A stretch of 64,000 nucleotides of DNA from Verrucomicrobiota bacterium (GCA_003218975.1 QHPD01000105.1:1-64000); one strand, 5' to 3'; numbered from the stretch's first letter, positions 29,439 to 39,731 are shown. Made by a program: numbers and translations. Notes: generated by a model not told the origin, from the sequence alone.

Positions 29439-29502
29439 GGTGACATCGCCAAATCGTTGAAGCGTTGAAGCGTTTGCGTTGTAACGTTGTAAGCGTCGCG
29501 TC

Positions 29503-30228
29503 ATGCGTTTTGCAATTTTTAGTGACGTTCACGCCAACCTCGAGGCGCTCGAAGCGGTTTTGGCCGATGCGCGCGAGCGCAATTGCACGCATTTTGTCTG
29601 CCTTGGCGATGTGGTCGGCTACAATGCGAACCCGCACGAGTGTGTGGAACGGGTTCGCGAACTGGATTGCCCGATCGTGAAAGGCAATCACGACGAGCAG
29701 GCGACGCTCGTCGAGTCCTCCAGTGATTTCAACCCGGTGGCGGAACGCGCCATCCAATGGACGCGCGACCACCTTGCCGAAGAAGACCGTCAATGGTTGC
29801 AGGACTTGCCGTTGCAAAAACAGGTGCGCGATTTTACCATCGTCCACGCAACGCTCGATACTCCATCGCAATGGGGCTACGTGTTTAATAATCTCGATGC
29901 CGCCGCCAGCTTTGCCTACCAGTATACCGGCGTTTGTTTTTTTGGGCACACTCATGTGCCAATGGTTTTTATTCGCGACGATGGCGACATCAAACGCGAG
30001 CGCATGGAGTATGTGCGAATTAAGCCAAACACGAAATATTTCATCAACACGGGTAGCGTCGGCCAACCGCGCGACGGAAACTGGCGCGCGGGCTATTGCA
30101 TTTACGACATTGAAAAGAACCTCATCCAGCAGTTGCGCATCAAATACGACTTGGAGACGGCGCAAAAAAAAATCATTAAAGCTGGTCTGCCGCGATTGCT
30201 CGCCGAGCGGCTTGCCATTGGAAGATAA
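29503..30228 (+). CDS. Metallophosphoesterase (YfcE/diadenosine tetraphosphatase-like)
   Basis: MRFAIFSDVHANLEALEAVL, CLGDVVGYNANP, KGNHDEQ, FFGHTHVP. Confidence 0.93.
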   Translation: MRFAIFSDVHANLEALEAVLADARERNCTHFVCLGDVVGYNANPHECVERVRELDCPIVKGNHDEQATLVESSSDFNPVAERAIQWTRDHLAEEDRQWLQDLPLQKQVRDFTIVHATLDTPSQWGYVFNNLDAAASFAYQYTGVCFFGHTHVPMVFIRDDGDIKRERMEYVRIKPNTKYFINTGSVGQPRDGNWRAGYCIYDIEKNLIQQLRIKYDLETAQKKIIKAGLPRLLAERLAIGR

Positions 30229-30261
30229 GGTCGCTTCAACACTTCCCTGGCCGCCGAAGCC

Positions 30262-31278
30262 TTGATGAAGGAGGCACCCGTCACTCTGAATCCGAAATCC
30301 ATCTTAATCATCAAGCCAAGCTCGCTCGGAGACATCGTCCACACCATTCCGGCAGTGGCACTGGTTCGCGACGCGTATCCCAATGCTGAGATTACCTGGG
30401 TGATTAACTCCGAGTTTGTGTCGCTCCTGCGGGGCAATTCGGACGTGAATCACGTTTACATTTTTCCGCGAGGCGAATTTCGCGGCCTCGGCGCAACGAA
30501 GAGCCTGATGCCGTGGTTAAAACAGACGCTGACTCTGCGGCCCGATCTTGCGCTGGATTTTCAGGGCCTGCTGCGCAGCGCGCTCATCGCCAAAATCTCG
30601 CGCGCAGCACAGTTTTACGGAATGAGCGATGCCCGCGAAGGCTCGCGCTGGCTTTACGATCGCGTCGCCAAGGTGGATCGCCGCGCGCATGCCGTCGAAC
30701 GTTACATCAAGCTGGCCGAATTAGCCGGCGCCGCTGTCGGGGAATCCCTCCGTTGTCCCATTCCGACAGGAGACCCGCTTCCGCGGTTCGACCCATATCC
30801 GCCGTTCATTCTTCTTCATCCCTTTGCGCGCGGCGCGGGTAAATCGCTCTCCACGGCCGTAATCGAGGAATTCTGCCATGCCTTTGCGCCTACGCGCGTA
30901 GTGGTGGTGGGGCAATCGCGTCGCGGGATCGACGGCGCGCCGGAAAATTGCATTGATTTGACCAACCAAACTTCACTCTTGCAATTGATCTGGCTCATTC
31001 GGGCCGCGCACTTCATCGTGAGCGTGGACAGCGGCCCGATGCACATCGCCGCGGCGCTCACGGATCGCCTGTTGTCCATCCATACCTGGACCGATCCGCG
31101 CCGGGTCGGTCCTTACAACCCGAATGCGTGGGTCTGGAAAAACGGTCAACTCTGCCGCGTCAACAAACTCGCCACCACCAAAATTCGAGCGCGGGGGCGC
31201 CGGTTCAGGTGCAAGGACGTTCCCGCCCTGGCCGAAATGATCCGGCCACTCGTCCCACTGGACTCAATGTTCGCTTAG
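30262..31278 (+). CDS. Glycosyltransferase family 9 (ADP-heptose:LPS heptosyltransferase-like)
   Basis: ILIIKPSSLGDIVHTIPAVALVRDAYPNAEITWVI, FIVSVDSGPMHIAAAL. Confidence 0.92.
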   Translation: MMKEAPVTLNPKSILIIKPSSLGDIVHTIPAVALVRDAYPNAEITWVINSEFVSLLRGNSDVNHVYIFPRGEFRGLGATKSLMPWLKQTLTLRPDLALDFQGLLRSALIAKISRAAQFYGMSDAREGSRWLYDRVAKVDRRAHAVERYIKLAELAGAAVGESLRCPIPTGDPLPRFDPYPPFILLHPFARGAGKSLSTAVIEEFCHAFAPTRVVVVGQSRRGIDGAPENCIDLTNQTSLLQLIWLIRAAHFIVSVDSGPMHIAAALTDRLLSIHTWTDPRRVGPYNPNAWVWKNGQLCRVNKLATTKIRARGRRFRCKDVPALAEMIRPLVPLDSMFA

Positions 31279-31379
31279 CTCACGCGAGCTCTTCAATTTG
31301 CCGCCGAGCGGCGCGCATTGCCTTATAAGGCATATCGCCCTACAAATGATTAAAAGCGACTGGATAATGTCACCCCGCC

Positions 31380-32467
31380 GTGAATAAGTGCTTCGCTGAC
31401 TTTCGCGCGATTACGATCGCGCAGCATTTACTCGGATTGGCGGCGGGAGCGATCTTCTTAGTCGCCTGGCAGCGAATTCACAGCTTCATGTGAGCGCCGC
31501 GCTTGCCGCAACCGCTTTACGCGTTCATCGGACTTATGGCGGCAGCGATTTATCTTACCGGGGAGGAGCCGATCCGATTCGAAACAGACGTAAGACCAGA
31601 AAGCATCGTTTCCTTTTTGATCATCCTTAACATATTTCTGATTCTGGAATTTTCATATCGCTGCTATCTGCGCAGCCCGCGCGTGATCCCAGTCATCCTC
31701 GGCCCCTGCGCTGTGATCAGTTCCATTATTACGACTCTCGCGAAGCCTAGTCTCGCGATTGCTGCAGCTGGTGCTCTTACTCCTGTCGCCGCTTCGCTAT
31801 TTCACCCGTCCTCGCGAAGAAACAAAATCGCGCTGCTTCTGGGATCGCTAGTGGTTGCATCGCTCTTGATTTTGCCAGCACAAGTGCCCGCACGGCGTGA
31901 TCCGGCAAACGTAGCATTTTTGCCCACCCAGTTGTTTGTGATCCATGCTTGATTTGATTCGAGACCAAATTGCGAATGACCTGAGTGACGCAGCCGCGAC
32001 GAAATATCCCAGGGAGCTTCTTAGCAAAGTCCACCAGATACTCGTCGTCGAAATCAACAAAGCTGCCACATTCAAAACCTGCCCAATTCTAGGCTTTAAC
32101 CCAGATTATCTGATGTATGAACCGACTTCCGCCGATGCTCAAATGCGCGCGGAATTCGACGGCCGAGTTGACGATCTTTGTGCCTTCTACCGTTATTATC
32201 ATAAGCGGGCGTGGACGAAAACAGCCCGATCGAATGGCGGGGAAAATTGCTCGCGAAATGCTGGCTTTCTATGGGCCTTATTGCCCTGCGTACTATCGTT
32301 GGAAGACGCGGCACCTCTCAAGAGAGTACAGCCAAAGTCTAATTGCGATCCAGGCGGCTGATCTTCGCCGCCAATGGGCCCGGTATAAACCACTCGAGAA
32401 CCTGATTCACAGGACAACTGAACTCGCACAAAACGGACTTGGCGTTCCAGTACCTCGTTTTCTCTAA
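31380..32467 (+). pseudogene. Decaying membrane/hypothetical gene region with in-frame TGA and frameshift
   Basis: VNKCFADFRAITIAQHLLGLAAGAIFLVAWQRIHSFM(TGA)APRLPQPLYAFIGLMAAAIYLTGEEP...; ORF 31945-32361 then changes frame at ACGAAAACAG into QPDRMAGKIAREMLAFYGPYCPAYYRWKTRHLSREYSQ (ORF 32117-32467). Confidence 0.5.
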
Positions 32468-32499
32468 CCTTGTCAGTTGTTTCTGGCACGCACTTACTC

Positions 32500-32786
32500 G
32501 CTGGCTATTGGCATATCCGCAGCAGCGATCGTAGTTATCCTATTTCCATCGGCGGCTAAGGTATCGGTTGGGTGCCTTCGCGACCGTAGTTGCATTTCTT
32601 TGCTGGTATAATTTTGCTGCCTGTCTCGAGGTTGCCATTATCCACACTCTGGACAACCGTCGCTACGACACCATCCAACTAATCTTTACTCTTCTGGCGC
32701 AATTTACTGCGTTCGTACTGATCGGCCAATGCGCGTTCGAAATTGGGAGATCCGTTTTGAAAACGAGCCGAGCGGAAAGTGGGTAA
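32500..32786 (+). pseudogene. Fragmented small membrane protein
   Basis: SLAIGISAAAIVVILFPSAAKVSVG in one frame, continuing as AFATVVAFLCWYNFAACLEVAIIHTLDNRRYDTIQLIFTLLAQFTAFVLIGQCAFE in another (ORF 32568-32786). Confidence 0.45.
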
Positions 32787-32975
32787 TCACGCTTGCCAAC
32801 CCCGGCCGTGCTTGGATCGCCTGTTAAAGCCAGGAGCACTTATTGTTCCTTGCCTGCTAGAGAATTGATTAGCACTGTCAGTTCGCGACACGCATTTTTT
32901 GCTCGGCAATATGCGCAGATCCAGTATGACGAACCAACTATCGATCTTGTACGACGCTTCCACCGTGTTACGCGT

Positions 32976-33686
32976 TTACACCTTTTGCTGAAGAATAAAC
33001 TCGGCCAGTGGCAAATCTCGTGGATAGGTAATTTTGAAATTGAAGTCGTCATTGAGAACAAGTGCGACCTCGCGGCCGAGTCGTTCAACTGCGGAAACTT
33101 CGTCAGTCACTGAAACATTGTCCGCATAAATGGCGCGATAAGCCTCTTCGATTAGCGCGCGCTCGAAAATCTGCGGCGTCTGCATAGCGTAAAGTTGATG
33201 TCGATCCACTGAGCCGGTGACCAGAAGAACTTGTCCTGAGCGCGAGTCGAATTGATTGGCGTCTGCGCGTTTTAATGTGTCGTTGATCGGCTCGGCCAGG
33301 GTCGCCGCGCCGTGGGCGCGACACTGCTCGAAGACGCGCTCGATCCGCTCCGGAGTAATCAGAGGACGCGCGGCATCATGCACAGCAACATATTTTGCGT
33401 CGGCGCTCAGGCGCGCCAGACCAGCGCGCACGGAATCTTGCCGATGTTCGCCGCCAATAACGATGGATCGGACCTTCTTAAAGCTTCGATCACGCGCAAT
33501 CTTTCCGATTTCGGCATGTCGATCTACGCAGGCGACGACGACGATTTCGCTGACAGAACCGGCCTCCTCGAACGCGCAGATGGTATGCGCGATCACCGGC
33601 GCGCCGGCGATATTTGCAAACAATTTGTTAAACCCCATGCGCCGACTGCTGCCTGCGGCGACGATGATGGCCGTTAGCATTAGCAA
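32976..33686 (-). CDS. ispD: 2-C-methyl-D-erythritol 4-phosphate cytidylyltransferase
   Basis: AIIVAAGSSRRMGFNKLFANIAGAPVIAHTICAFE, VAVHDAARPLITPE, LYAMQTPQIFER. Confidence 0.95.
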   Translation of the reverse strand: MLMLTAIIVAAGSSRRMGFNKLFANIAGAPVIAHTICAFEEAGSVSEIVVVACVDRHAEIGKIARDRSFKKVRSIVIGGEHRQDSVRAGLARLSADAKYVAVHDAARPLITPERIERVFEQCRAHGAATLAEPINDTLKRADANQFDSRSGQVLLVTGSVDRHQLYAMQTPQIFERALIEEAYRAIYADNVSVTDEVSAVERLGREVALVLNDDFNFKITYPRDLPLAEFILQQKV

Positions 33687-33699
33687 AAAAGGAAACGCC

Positions 33700-33769
33700 C
33701 AACGCCCAACGTCGAACGCCCAATCTCAAATTCAGAAACCAACAATTCGGCGTTGGATGTTGGGCGTTG
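33700..33769. repeat. Imperfect inverted repeat (21-bp arms)
   Basis: CAACGCCCAACGTCGAACGCC at 33700-33720; complement of CAACGCCCAACATCCAACGCC at 33749-33769; 19 of 21 paired. Confidence 0.75.
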
Positions 33770-33786
33770 AGCGTTCGGTGTTTTCT

Positions 33787-34269
33787 TCACTGCAGCTGCT
33801 TCTGCACTTCCGCGCTCAGCGTCTTGCCGTCCACGCGACCGGCCACTTTCGCCTGCAACGCCTTCATCACCGCGCTCATCTGTGTTTTTGATGTGGCGCC
33901 GACCTCGGCAATCGTCTCCCGTACAACTTTTACCAACTCATCGCTGCTCATTGCTTGCGGCAAATATGCATTCAAGACCCCCAATTCCTCTTTCTCTTTG
34001 CTGGCCAGTTCGGCGCGCCCGCCTTTTTCGAAACTCTCGATCGAATCCTGCCGTTGCTTGACCTGCTTACGAATCACGTGTGCAGCCTCGGCATCGCTCA
34101 GTTCGGCTTCCGTTCCTGATTTTGCAATCGCAGCATATTTCAAAGCTGATTTGAGCATACGCAAAACGCCAAGCTTCGTGCTGTCCCTGGCACGCATGGC
34201 CTTCTTCAAATCCGAATCCAAACGCTCTTCCAATGTCATTGGCGCAAAGCCTACGTTACCGCTGCGCAC
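33787..34269 (-). CDS. GatB/YqeY domain-containing protein
   Basis: LEERLDSDLKKAMRARDSTKLGVLRMLKSALKYA, LNAYLPQAMSSDEL, GKVMKALQAKVAGRVDGKTLSAEVQKQL. Confidence 0.92.
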   Translation of the reverse strand: MRSGNVGFAPMTLEERLDSDLKKAMRARDSTKLGVLRMLKSALKYAAIAKSGTEAELSDAEAAHVIRKQVKQRQDSIESFEKGGRAELASKEKEELGVLNAYLPQAMSSDELVKVVRETIAEVGATSKTQMSAVMKALQAKVAGRVDGKTLSAEVQKQLQ

Positions 34270-34315
34270 TTGTCGATTGCGCGGCAGCCAGCCATGACGG
34301 CGACTTTTTTCTTGC

Positions 34316-35479
34316 CTAACGAATTGCCAGCAGGCGAGCTTTAACTCTATCGCGTTCCGGCTCTACGATCTGAGTAGATCGCGCCGCCGGAATTTCCAGC
34401 CATCCCGCTTCATCAAAGAACCACGAGCGCCGTTCCAGTTTAACAAAAATGGGGTGTACAGCTAAAAAACGGGAGATGGGAATTGTGAGCTGGCCTATGA
34501 AAGCGTTGCCACGATATTGTGCTACGGCGCCCTGATCCAAGGAGGCCGAGTCCACCATTTTAACACGCGAGGAGCGGGCAGGCAGTCGCATAGTTGCGCA
34601 ACGCAACGCGCCAGCTTCGTCGCGCCCCAAAACGGAAAGTATCGGTTCGGACATGCGCATTGCTTTTGGGGAAAGGCGCACCTCTATACGGAGCGAATGA
34701 GGCAGCCTGGAAACTGAACCAATTGAGCCATCAGCGACGGTTTTATCGCGTGTACCGAGCTTCACCAAACGTTCGGGCCGACCCGCGTATCCGAGAAATC
34801 GCTTCCTTGATAATTTGAGCTGCGTTTTGTGGCAACGAATCGCCCGAAGCTTGGTCGCTGTTTCGATTGGGGATTGCCGGATCGTTTCCGCACGATCAAA
34901 AAACGCGGCGCTCCTACCGTGCACAGTATAACTCCAGATGGCCATCCGTCCGGTCGTAGTTGGATCCGGAAAATAGTCGCTCAAGACAAGCCGAAGCATT
35001 ACCCCGAGCGCGCTATGGTCGGGATGCGTATCAGAAATCGACGGGACGAGAAAATCCGTGGGCGGCCAGTCCGCAATGATGGCCGTAAAGCGCTCAAGCG
35101 CAGATCGACAATCGCACATCAACAAGGCGGTCAATTTCTGATCGGGCAGAGCCATAAAACGCGCGGCTGACACATTCACGCCGAGAACGCGCAATGCCGC
35201 GAGCGCTTCTGTGCGTCGCAATCGTCCCCAGCGCTTGCGATCGGTTGCGTCCAGGCGCCACTTGCGTTCGAGCACCCGCTGCGGCCAGGGATTATCGTCG
35301 CCGTCTGTAGCATAAACGACACGAATCGCTGCACCTGCGCGAACTGCTCGTTGTAAAAGGATGCTGCACGCGAGCGATTCATCGTCAGGATGCGGCGCGA
35401 ACACTATTAAGCGAGAACTTGAACGAAAAGCTGGAACAAGCACGGGTAAGTCTTCTAGCAGAAGCCAAGCTAAACGCAA
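34316..35479 (-). CDS. PIG-L family deacetylase
   Basis: RLIVFAPHPDDESLACSILLQRAV, VVYATDGD, ISDTHPDHSALG. Confidence 0.9.
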   Translation of the reverse strand: MRLAWLLLEDLPVLVPAFRSSSRLIVFAPHPDDESLACSILLQRAVRAGAAIRVVYATDGDDNPWPQRVLERKWRLDATDRKRWGRLRRTEALAALRVLGVNVSAARFMALPDQKLTALLMCDCRSALERFTAIIADWPPTDFLVPSISDTHPDHSALGVMLRLVLSDYFPDPTTTGRMAIWSYTVHGRSAAFFDRAETIRQSPIETATKLRAIRCHKTQLKLSRKRFLGYAGRPERLVKLGTRDKTVADGSIGSVSRLPHSLRIEVRLSPKAMRMSEPILSVLGRDEAGALRCATMRLPARSSRVKMVDSASLDQGAVAQYRGNAFIGQLTIPISRFLAVHPIFVKLERRSWFFDEAGWLEIPAARSTQIVEPERDRVKARLLAIR

Positions 35480-35490
35480 TGCCAGAACTC

Positions 35491-37260
35491 TTATCCTTTT
35501 GCCCGTGGGTGGGAGAATTTCTCAGGGATAAAATTCCGATCCACCGCCTGGGCCCAGAGAAGAACGAGTTCCGTTCCGGATGCCGTTTGCACAAAAGTGT
35601 GTCTGCCCGGCGTGAGAAACCGTGCACCGTCATATGGCGTCCCATCGAGCATCCCTTTCACCTGCCCGTCATCACGCGCGATAATTTTGTAAGCTGCGGG
35701 AATCACAACTTCGAAGTCCATCCGCGTGCTGTCTGCTGCAGATGGTTTCAAAAACTTGCCCACTACCCGCAAGTCGTCGCCGACAGGAATATAATTTTCC
35801 CAGATAAATTTTTTCGCGTGGATGGGCATCCGCCCCTTCATGACCGCAACACAGGTGTGCGTCTCAACAGCTCGCTCGGCAGCATTGTCGGCTACAAGAC
35901 CTCGGTTGAGGCGCTCCATCATGATCGATTCCGTCACCGGCCAAAAACAGCGTTGCCGAAAGATGGTTTCGCCCTTGCAATCGAGGACGTAATCGCTGGG
36001 ATCGGTCAATTTCAAAACACCGCGAAGCAAATTCGTCTCGATTTGGGCGCGATCGATCCACAACGGGCGCGTGGCAATTATTAGAAAAAATTCCGCAAGA
36101 GCGACAAACGCCGGCAAAGGCACACGGCGCAGATAACGGCTGACATGCAGGTCGTACTTCGCTAAGCGAGATGAAACACCAAGCAAAACTCCGCTAACGA
36201 GCACGAATGCGAGAGGATAATACGGAAGGTAATCCTGGCGGATGAGAAAGTTCCAAAAACTGCGCAGAGCTGGCACATAAAAACCGCAGATGAGAAAAAT
36301 GAAAGCGCGCCGAAACGCCACTGCCGGCTCGGGAGTTGCGCGAACGATTAGTCGCGCAGCATATATCGCAAATGGGAAGACCACAGGGAAAACGATGATC
36401 CACCAGACTGGATGATTCTTGGCATTGAGATGCGGCAGAATATTGTGCTCAAAATTGCAATAGCGAAATTCACGCCATACGCCAGCAAGAGCGAACGCGG
36501 CCGCGATCGCGCCGGGAGCCAGGAGGATCGCAGCAAAGAATGCTGCCGTACAGCGCGCGAGATGTGTCCAAGACTGGCCAAGTTGTTTTCTCCCCACCAG
36601 GAAGAGCGCAATCGGTGCACCGACCAAAAGCGCCAGTAACAACAGAATCGACTTCATCGAGACGCTGAAACAAAATCCGAGCAACAGCCCACCAATCAAC
36701 GCTCGAGGCACTGTCAACGGTCTACTGATCAGCGTCATAATGCATAGAAGCCAGAGCGGCGCCCAGAGGTTATCGGTTCGAAATTCAAACGAAATAAAAT
36801 GATAGAGGGTGTAAAGGCCGGCCAGAATCACCGCCCAGATGCCGGCGCGCCGCGAAAAAAGTGATTCCCCAATTCGGTAAGTGCACCACGCTCCGACAAA
36901 GTACATCGGCAACAGGATCAAACGCATCCAGTAAAGAATGGTCGCCCGATCGCCAATCAGTCCGAAAATCGGCGCAAGCGTTATCTGGAAAAGGGGCATG
37001 TGATTATCGAACACATCGCGGTATTGAACGAAGCCGCGCGCCCAAGCCCAGATTACATGCATGTGCTGCGACTCGTCGCTGTCGAATCGGTAGCGCGTAA
37101 TATTAACGAGCTTGAGCACAACCATGAGCGCAAAGAGGCCGGCAGCCGCCATGAACTCCGCCGATCCGAACATGCCAAAGTAGTCGGCGCCGCGTTGTGC
37201 AAGCGATCTGCGCCCCGACGATGCAGGTTGGCTTGTCGATATTGTAGATTCCAGCGCCAT
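35491..37260 (-). CDS. GT39/PMT_2-type membrane glycosyltransferase-like protein
   Basis: RYRFDSDESQHMHVIWAWARGFVQYRDVFDNHMPLFQ, about 10 TM helices. Confidence 0.82.
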   Translation of the reverse strand: MALESTISTSQPASSGRRSLAQRGADYFGMFGSAEFMAAAGLFALMVVLKLVNITRYRFDSDESQHMHVIWAWARGFVQYRDVFDNHMPLFQITLAPIFGLIGDRATILYWMRLILLPMYFVGAWCTYRIGESLFSRRAGIWAVILAGLYTLYHFISFEFRTDNLWAPLWLLCIMTLISRPLTVPRALIGGLLLGFCFSVSMKSILLLLALLVGAPIALFLVGRKQLGQSWTHLARCTAAFFAAILLAPGAIAAAFALAGVWREFRYCNFEHNILPHLNAKNHPVWWIIVFPVVFPFAIYAARLIVRATPEPAVAFRRAFIFLICGFYVPALRSFWNFLIRQDYLPYYPLAFVLVSGVLLGVSSRLAKYDLHVSRYLRRVPLPAFVALAEFFLIIATRPLWIDRAQIETNLLRGVLKLTDPSDYVLDCKGETIFRQRCFWPVTESIMMERLNRGLVADNAAERAVETHTCVAVMKGRMPIHAKKFIWENYIPVGDDLRVVGKFLKPSAADSTRMDFEVVIPAAYKIIARDDGQVKGMLDGTPYDGARFLTPGRHTFVQTASGTELVLLWAQAVDRNFIPEKFSHPRAKG

Positions 37261-37283
37261 CTCGAGTTGACTCCTAGCGGAGG

Positions 37284-38228
37284 CTAATTCTGCGCAACAA
37301 TTTTCTCAGCGCACTTCCGGACCGATTCCGCGTCGCTCGCGGATATCACATCGACGTCTCCACACGTGCGTCGCAGCAAAGCAGCCAGCACGCCGCCCGG
37401 CCCCAGCTCAATAAAAAGGTCGGAACCACGCTCGGCGAGCCGCTCCATACAATCGAGCCAGCGCACCGTGCCCGTGACTTGATCTTGCAAAGTGCGGCGA
37501 ATTTCAATCGGCGTTTCCACTTCTTCACCGGTCACATTGCTAATCACTGGAAAGCGCGGCGGTTGCACCGGAACATGCTGAAGCACTGCGCCAAGTTTCT
37601 TATATGCGCTTTCCATCAGACGTGAATGATACGCACCCCCAACATTGAGTAATGTCGCCCGGCGAATACCATATTCCTTGGCTACGCCGACTGCCGCTTC
37701 CACTTTCGCCAGCTCACCCGAGATGACGACCTGGCCCGGCGCATTGATGTTCGCAATATCGACATCTTCATCCGCTGCGAGCTGGCGCACCATGTTTTCA
37801 TCCGAACCGATCATCGCCGCCATCGCTCCATTTGTCGCCGCGCAAGCTTCGTCCATCAATTCGCCGCGCCGCTGCACGAGCTTGAGGCCCGTGGCAAAAT
37901 CAAAGGTGCCAGCGGCCGCGTGCGCAGTCATTTCGCCTAACGACAAGCCGGCTGCGCCGCCGACCGGAAAATTGCCCGCCAACTCGCGCAGAACCGCTAG
38001 GCAGGCCAGTCCGTGAACCAAAAGTGCAGGCTGGCAATTCGAAGTCTTGGTCAATTCCTCGATAGGACCAGTCCACGCAATTTCGCTCAAGTTTCGGCCG
38101 AGAATCTCGTCCGCTTCTCGAAACAAATCCGCCGCGACAGGAAATTGGTCTGCGAGATCACGGCCCATTCCGATGGTCTGCGCGCCCTGGCCCGCGAAAA
38201 GCAGTGCGATTTTTTTTGCCATACGCAC
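37284..38228 (-). CDS. fabD: Malonyl CoA-acyl carrier protein transacylase
   Basis: ALLFAGQGAQTIGMGRDLADQFP, AAGLSLGEMTAHAAAG. Confidence 0.95.
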   Translation of the reverse strand: MRMAKKIALLFAGQGAQTIGMGRDLADQFPVAADLFREADEILGRNLSEIAWTGPIEELTKTSNCQPALLVHGLACLAVLRELAGNFPVGGAAGLSLGEMTAHAAAGTFDFATGLKLVQRRGELMDEACAATNGAMAAMIGSDENMVRQLAADEDVDIANINAPGQVVISGELAKVEAAVGVAKEYGIRRATLLNVGGAYHSRLMESAYKKLGAVLQHVPVQPPRFPVISNVTGEEVETPIEIRRTLQDQVTGTVRWLDCMERLAERGSDLFIELGPGGVLAALLRRTCGDVDVISASDAESVRKCAEKIVAQN

Positions 38229-38267
38229 TAGTTAACGCGGTTCAATTCGTGGCGCGAGCATGATTCT

Positions 38268-38416
38268 GGGTAGCGCACGCGTCTCGCGTGTTGGTTTTGG
38301 CGTCGCGCCAAAACGAACTTTTCCCAGAGGGGACGACGAAGTGGTGGCTGCCGCAATGAATGAAAGTTCGCGACGGCGAGACACCGTCGCCAGCACGCGA
38401 GACGCGTGCGCTACCC
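38268..38416. repeat. Interspersed palindromic (REPIN/MITE-like) element, full copy B
   Basis: GGGTAGCGCACGCGTCTCGCGTGTTGG ... CCAGCACGCGAGACGCGTGCGCTACCC; inner hairpins TTTTGGCG/CGCCAAAA and CGACGGCG/CACCGTCG. Confidence 0.85.
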
Positions 38417-38472
38417 ATTTTACGCTTGCGCGCTGATTTCCTGCCACGAGCGTAGTAAAACTTGTCGATCCT

Positions 38473-39729
38473 ATGCCTTTTACGACACGCGAAATTGAAT
38501 CACCCGACGCCGTGACACAAGTGAGTGCGGCTGACGCAGCAGTCCGAGAGCCCGATGACGACATCGGCGAGAAAATGGTCCTAAATATGGGGCCGTCGCA
38601 TCCGGCCACGCATGGCGTTTTGCGGCTAGTGCTGGAGCTCGACGGGGAGATCATTACCAAGGCCACGCCGGACATTGGTTTTCTACATCGCGGCGACGAG
38701 AAAATCGCCGAAAACATGCAATACAACCAGTTCGTCCCTTATACAGATCGGCTCGATTATCTCGCGCCGCTGTCAAACAACGTCGCCTACGCGCTGGCAG
38801 TGGAAAAGTTGATGGGCTGGGATATTCCGCCGCGCGGACAAGCGATCCGCACCATTTGCTGCGAAACCTCCCGCATTTCCTCGCACCTGCTCGGTCTCGG
38901 AGCGATGGCACTCGATCTAGGCGCGATGACAGTCTTCCTCTACACATTCACTGAGCGCGAAAAACTCTATGACCTTTTCGAGCTGCTCACTGGCGCGCGT
39001 TTCACTACCTCCTACACGCGCGTGGGCGGGCAAATCCGCGATCTGCCGGAAAATTTCATCCCGCAGCTCAAAAAATTCCTCGATGACTTCTGGCCAAGTC
39101 TCGATGAATGCGACAAACTGCTCACACGCAACCGCATTTTTGTAGATCGGACTAAAGACGTCGGAGTCATCTCGAAAGAGCGCGCCATCGCGTACGCCCT
39201 CTCCGGTCCGAATTTGCGCGGCAGCGGGATCGAACACGACTTGCGGCGCAAACATCCGTATCTTGATTACGAGAATTACGATTTCGACGTGGTGATTGGC
39301 AGCGCGGGCGATTGTTACGATCGATATCTAGTGAGGATCGAGGAAATGCGCCAAAGCGTCCGGATCTTGCGGCAAGGCATCGATAAACTTCCCAGCGGAC
39401 CAATCAACGTGGCGGATTGGAAAAATATGGCCCCGCCAAAATCGCGGGTCATGACGAAGATGGAAGAGCTGATTCATCATTTTATCGTGGTGACTGAAGG
39501 GCTCGACGCGCCGCCGGGTGAAATTTATTTCGCGGCTGAAAATCCCAAAGGCGAGCTTGGCTTTTACATCAACAGCAGAGGCGGCGGCGTGCCGTATCGG
39601 TTAAAAATTCGCGCGCCATCGTTTGTGAATCTCAGTATCCTGCCCGAACTTCTGCCGGGTTGCATGGTCAGCGACGTGCCTGCGGTATTAGGGAGTCTGG
39701 ACTTCGTCATGGGCGAATGCGACAGATAA
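38473..39729 (+). CDS. nuoD: NADH-quinone oxidoreductase subunit D
   Basis: MVLNMGPSHPATHGVLRLVLELDGE, DIGFLHRGDEKIAENM; ends LGSLDFVMGECDR. Confidence 0.97.
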   Translation: MPFTTREIESPDAVTQVSAADAAVREPDDDIGEKMVLNMGPSHPATHGVLRLVLELDGEIITKATPDIGFLHRGDEKIAENMQYNQFVPYTDRLDYLAPLSNNVAYALAVEKLMGWDIPPRGQAIRTICCETSRISSHLLGLGAMALDLGAMTVFLYTFTEREKLYDLFELLTGARFTTSYTRVGGQIRDLPENFIPQLKKFLDDFWPSLDECDKLLTRNRIFVDRTKDVGVISKERAIAYALSGPNLRGSGIEHDLRRKHPYLDYENYDFDVVIGSAGDCYDRYLVRIEEMRQSVRILRQGIDKLPSGPINVADWKNMAPPKSRVMTKMEELIHHFIVVTEGLDAPPGEIYFAAENPKGELGFYINSRGGGVPYRLKIRAPSFVNLSILPELLPGCMVSDVPAVLGSLDFVMGECDR

Positions 39730-39731
39730 CT

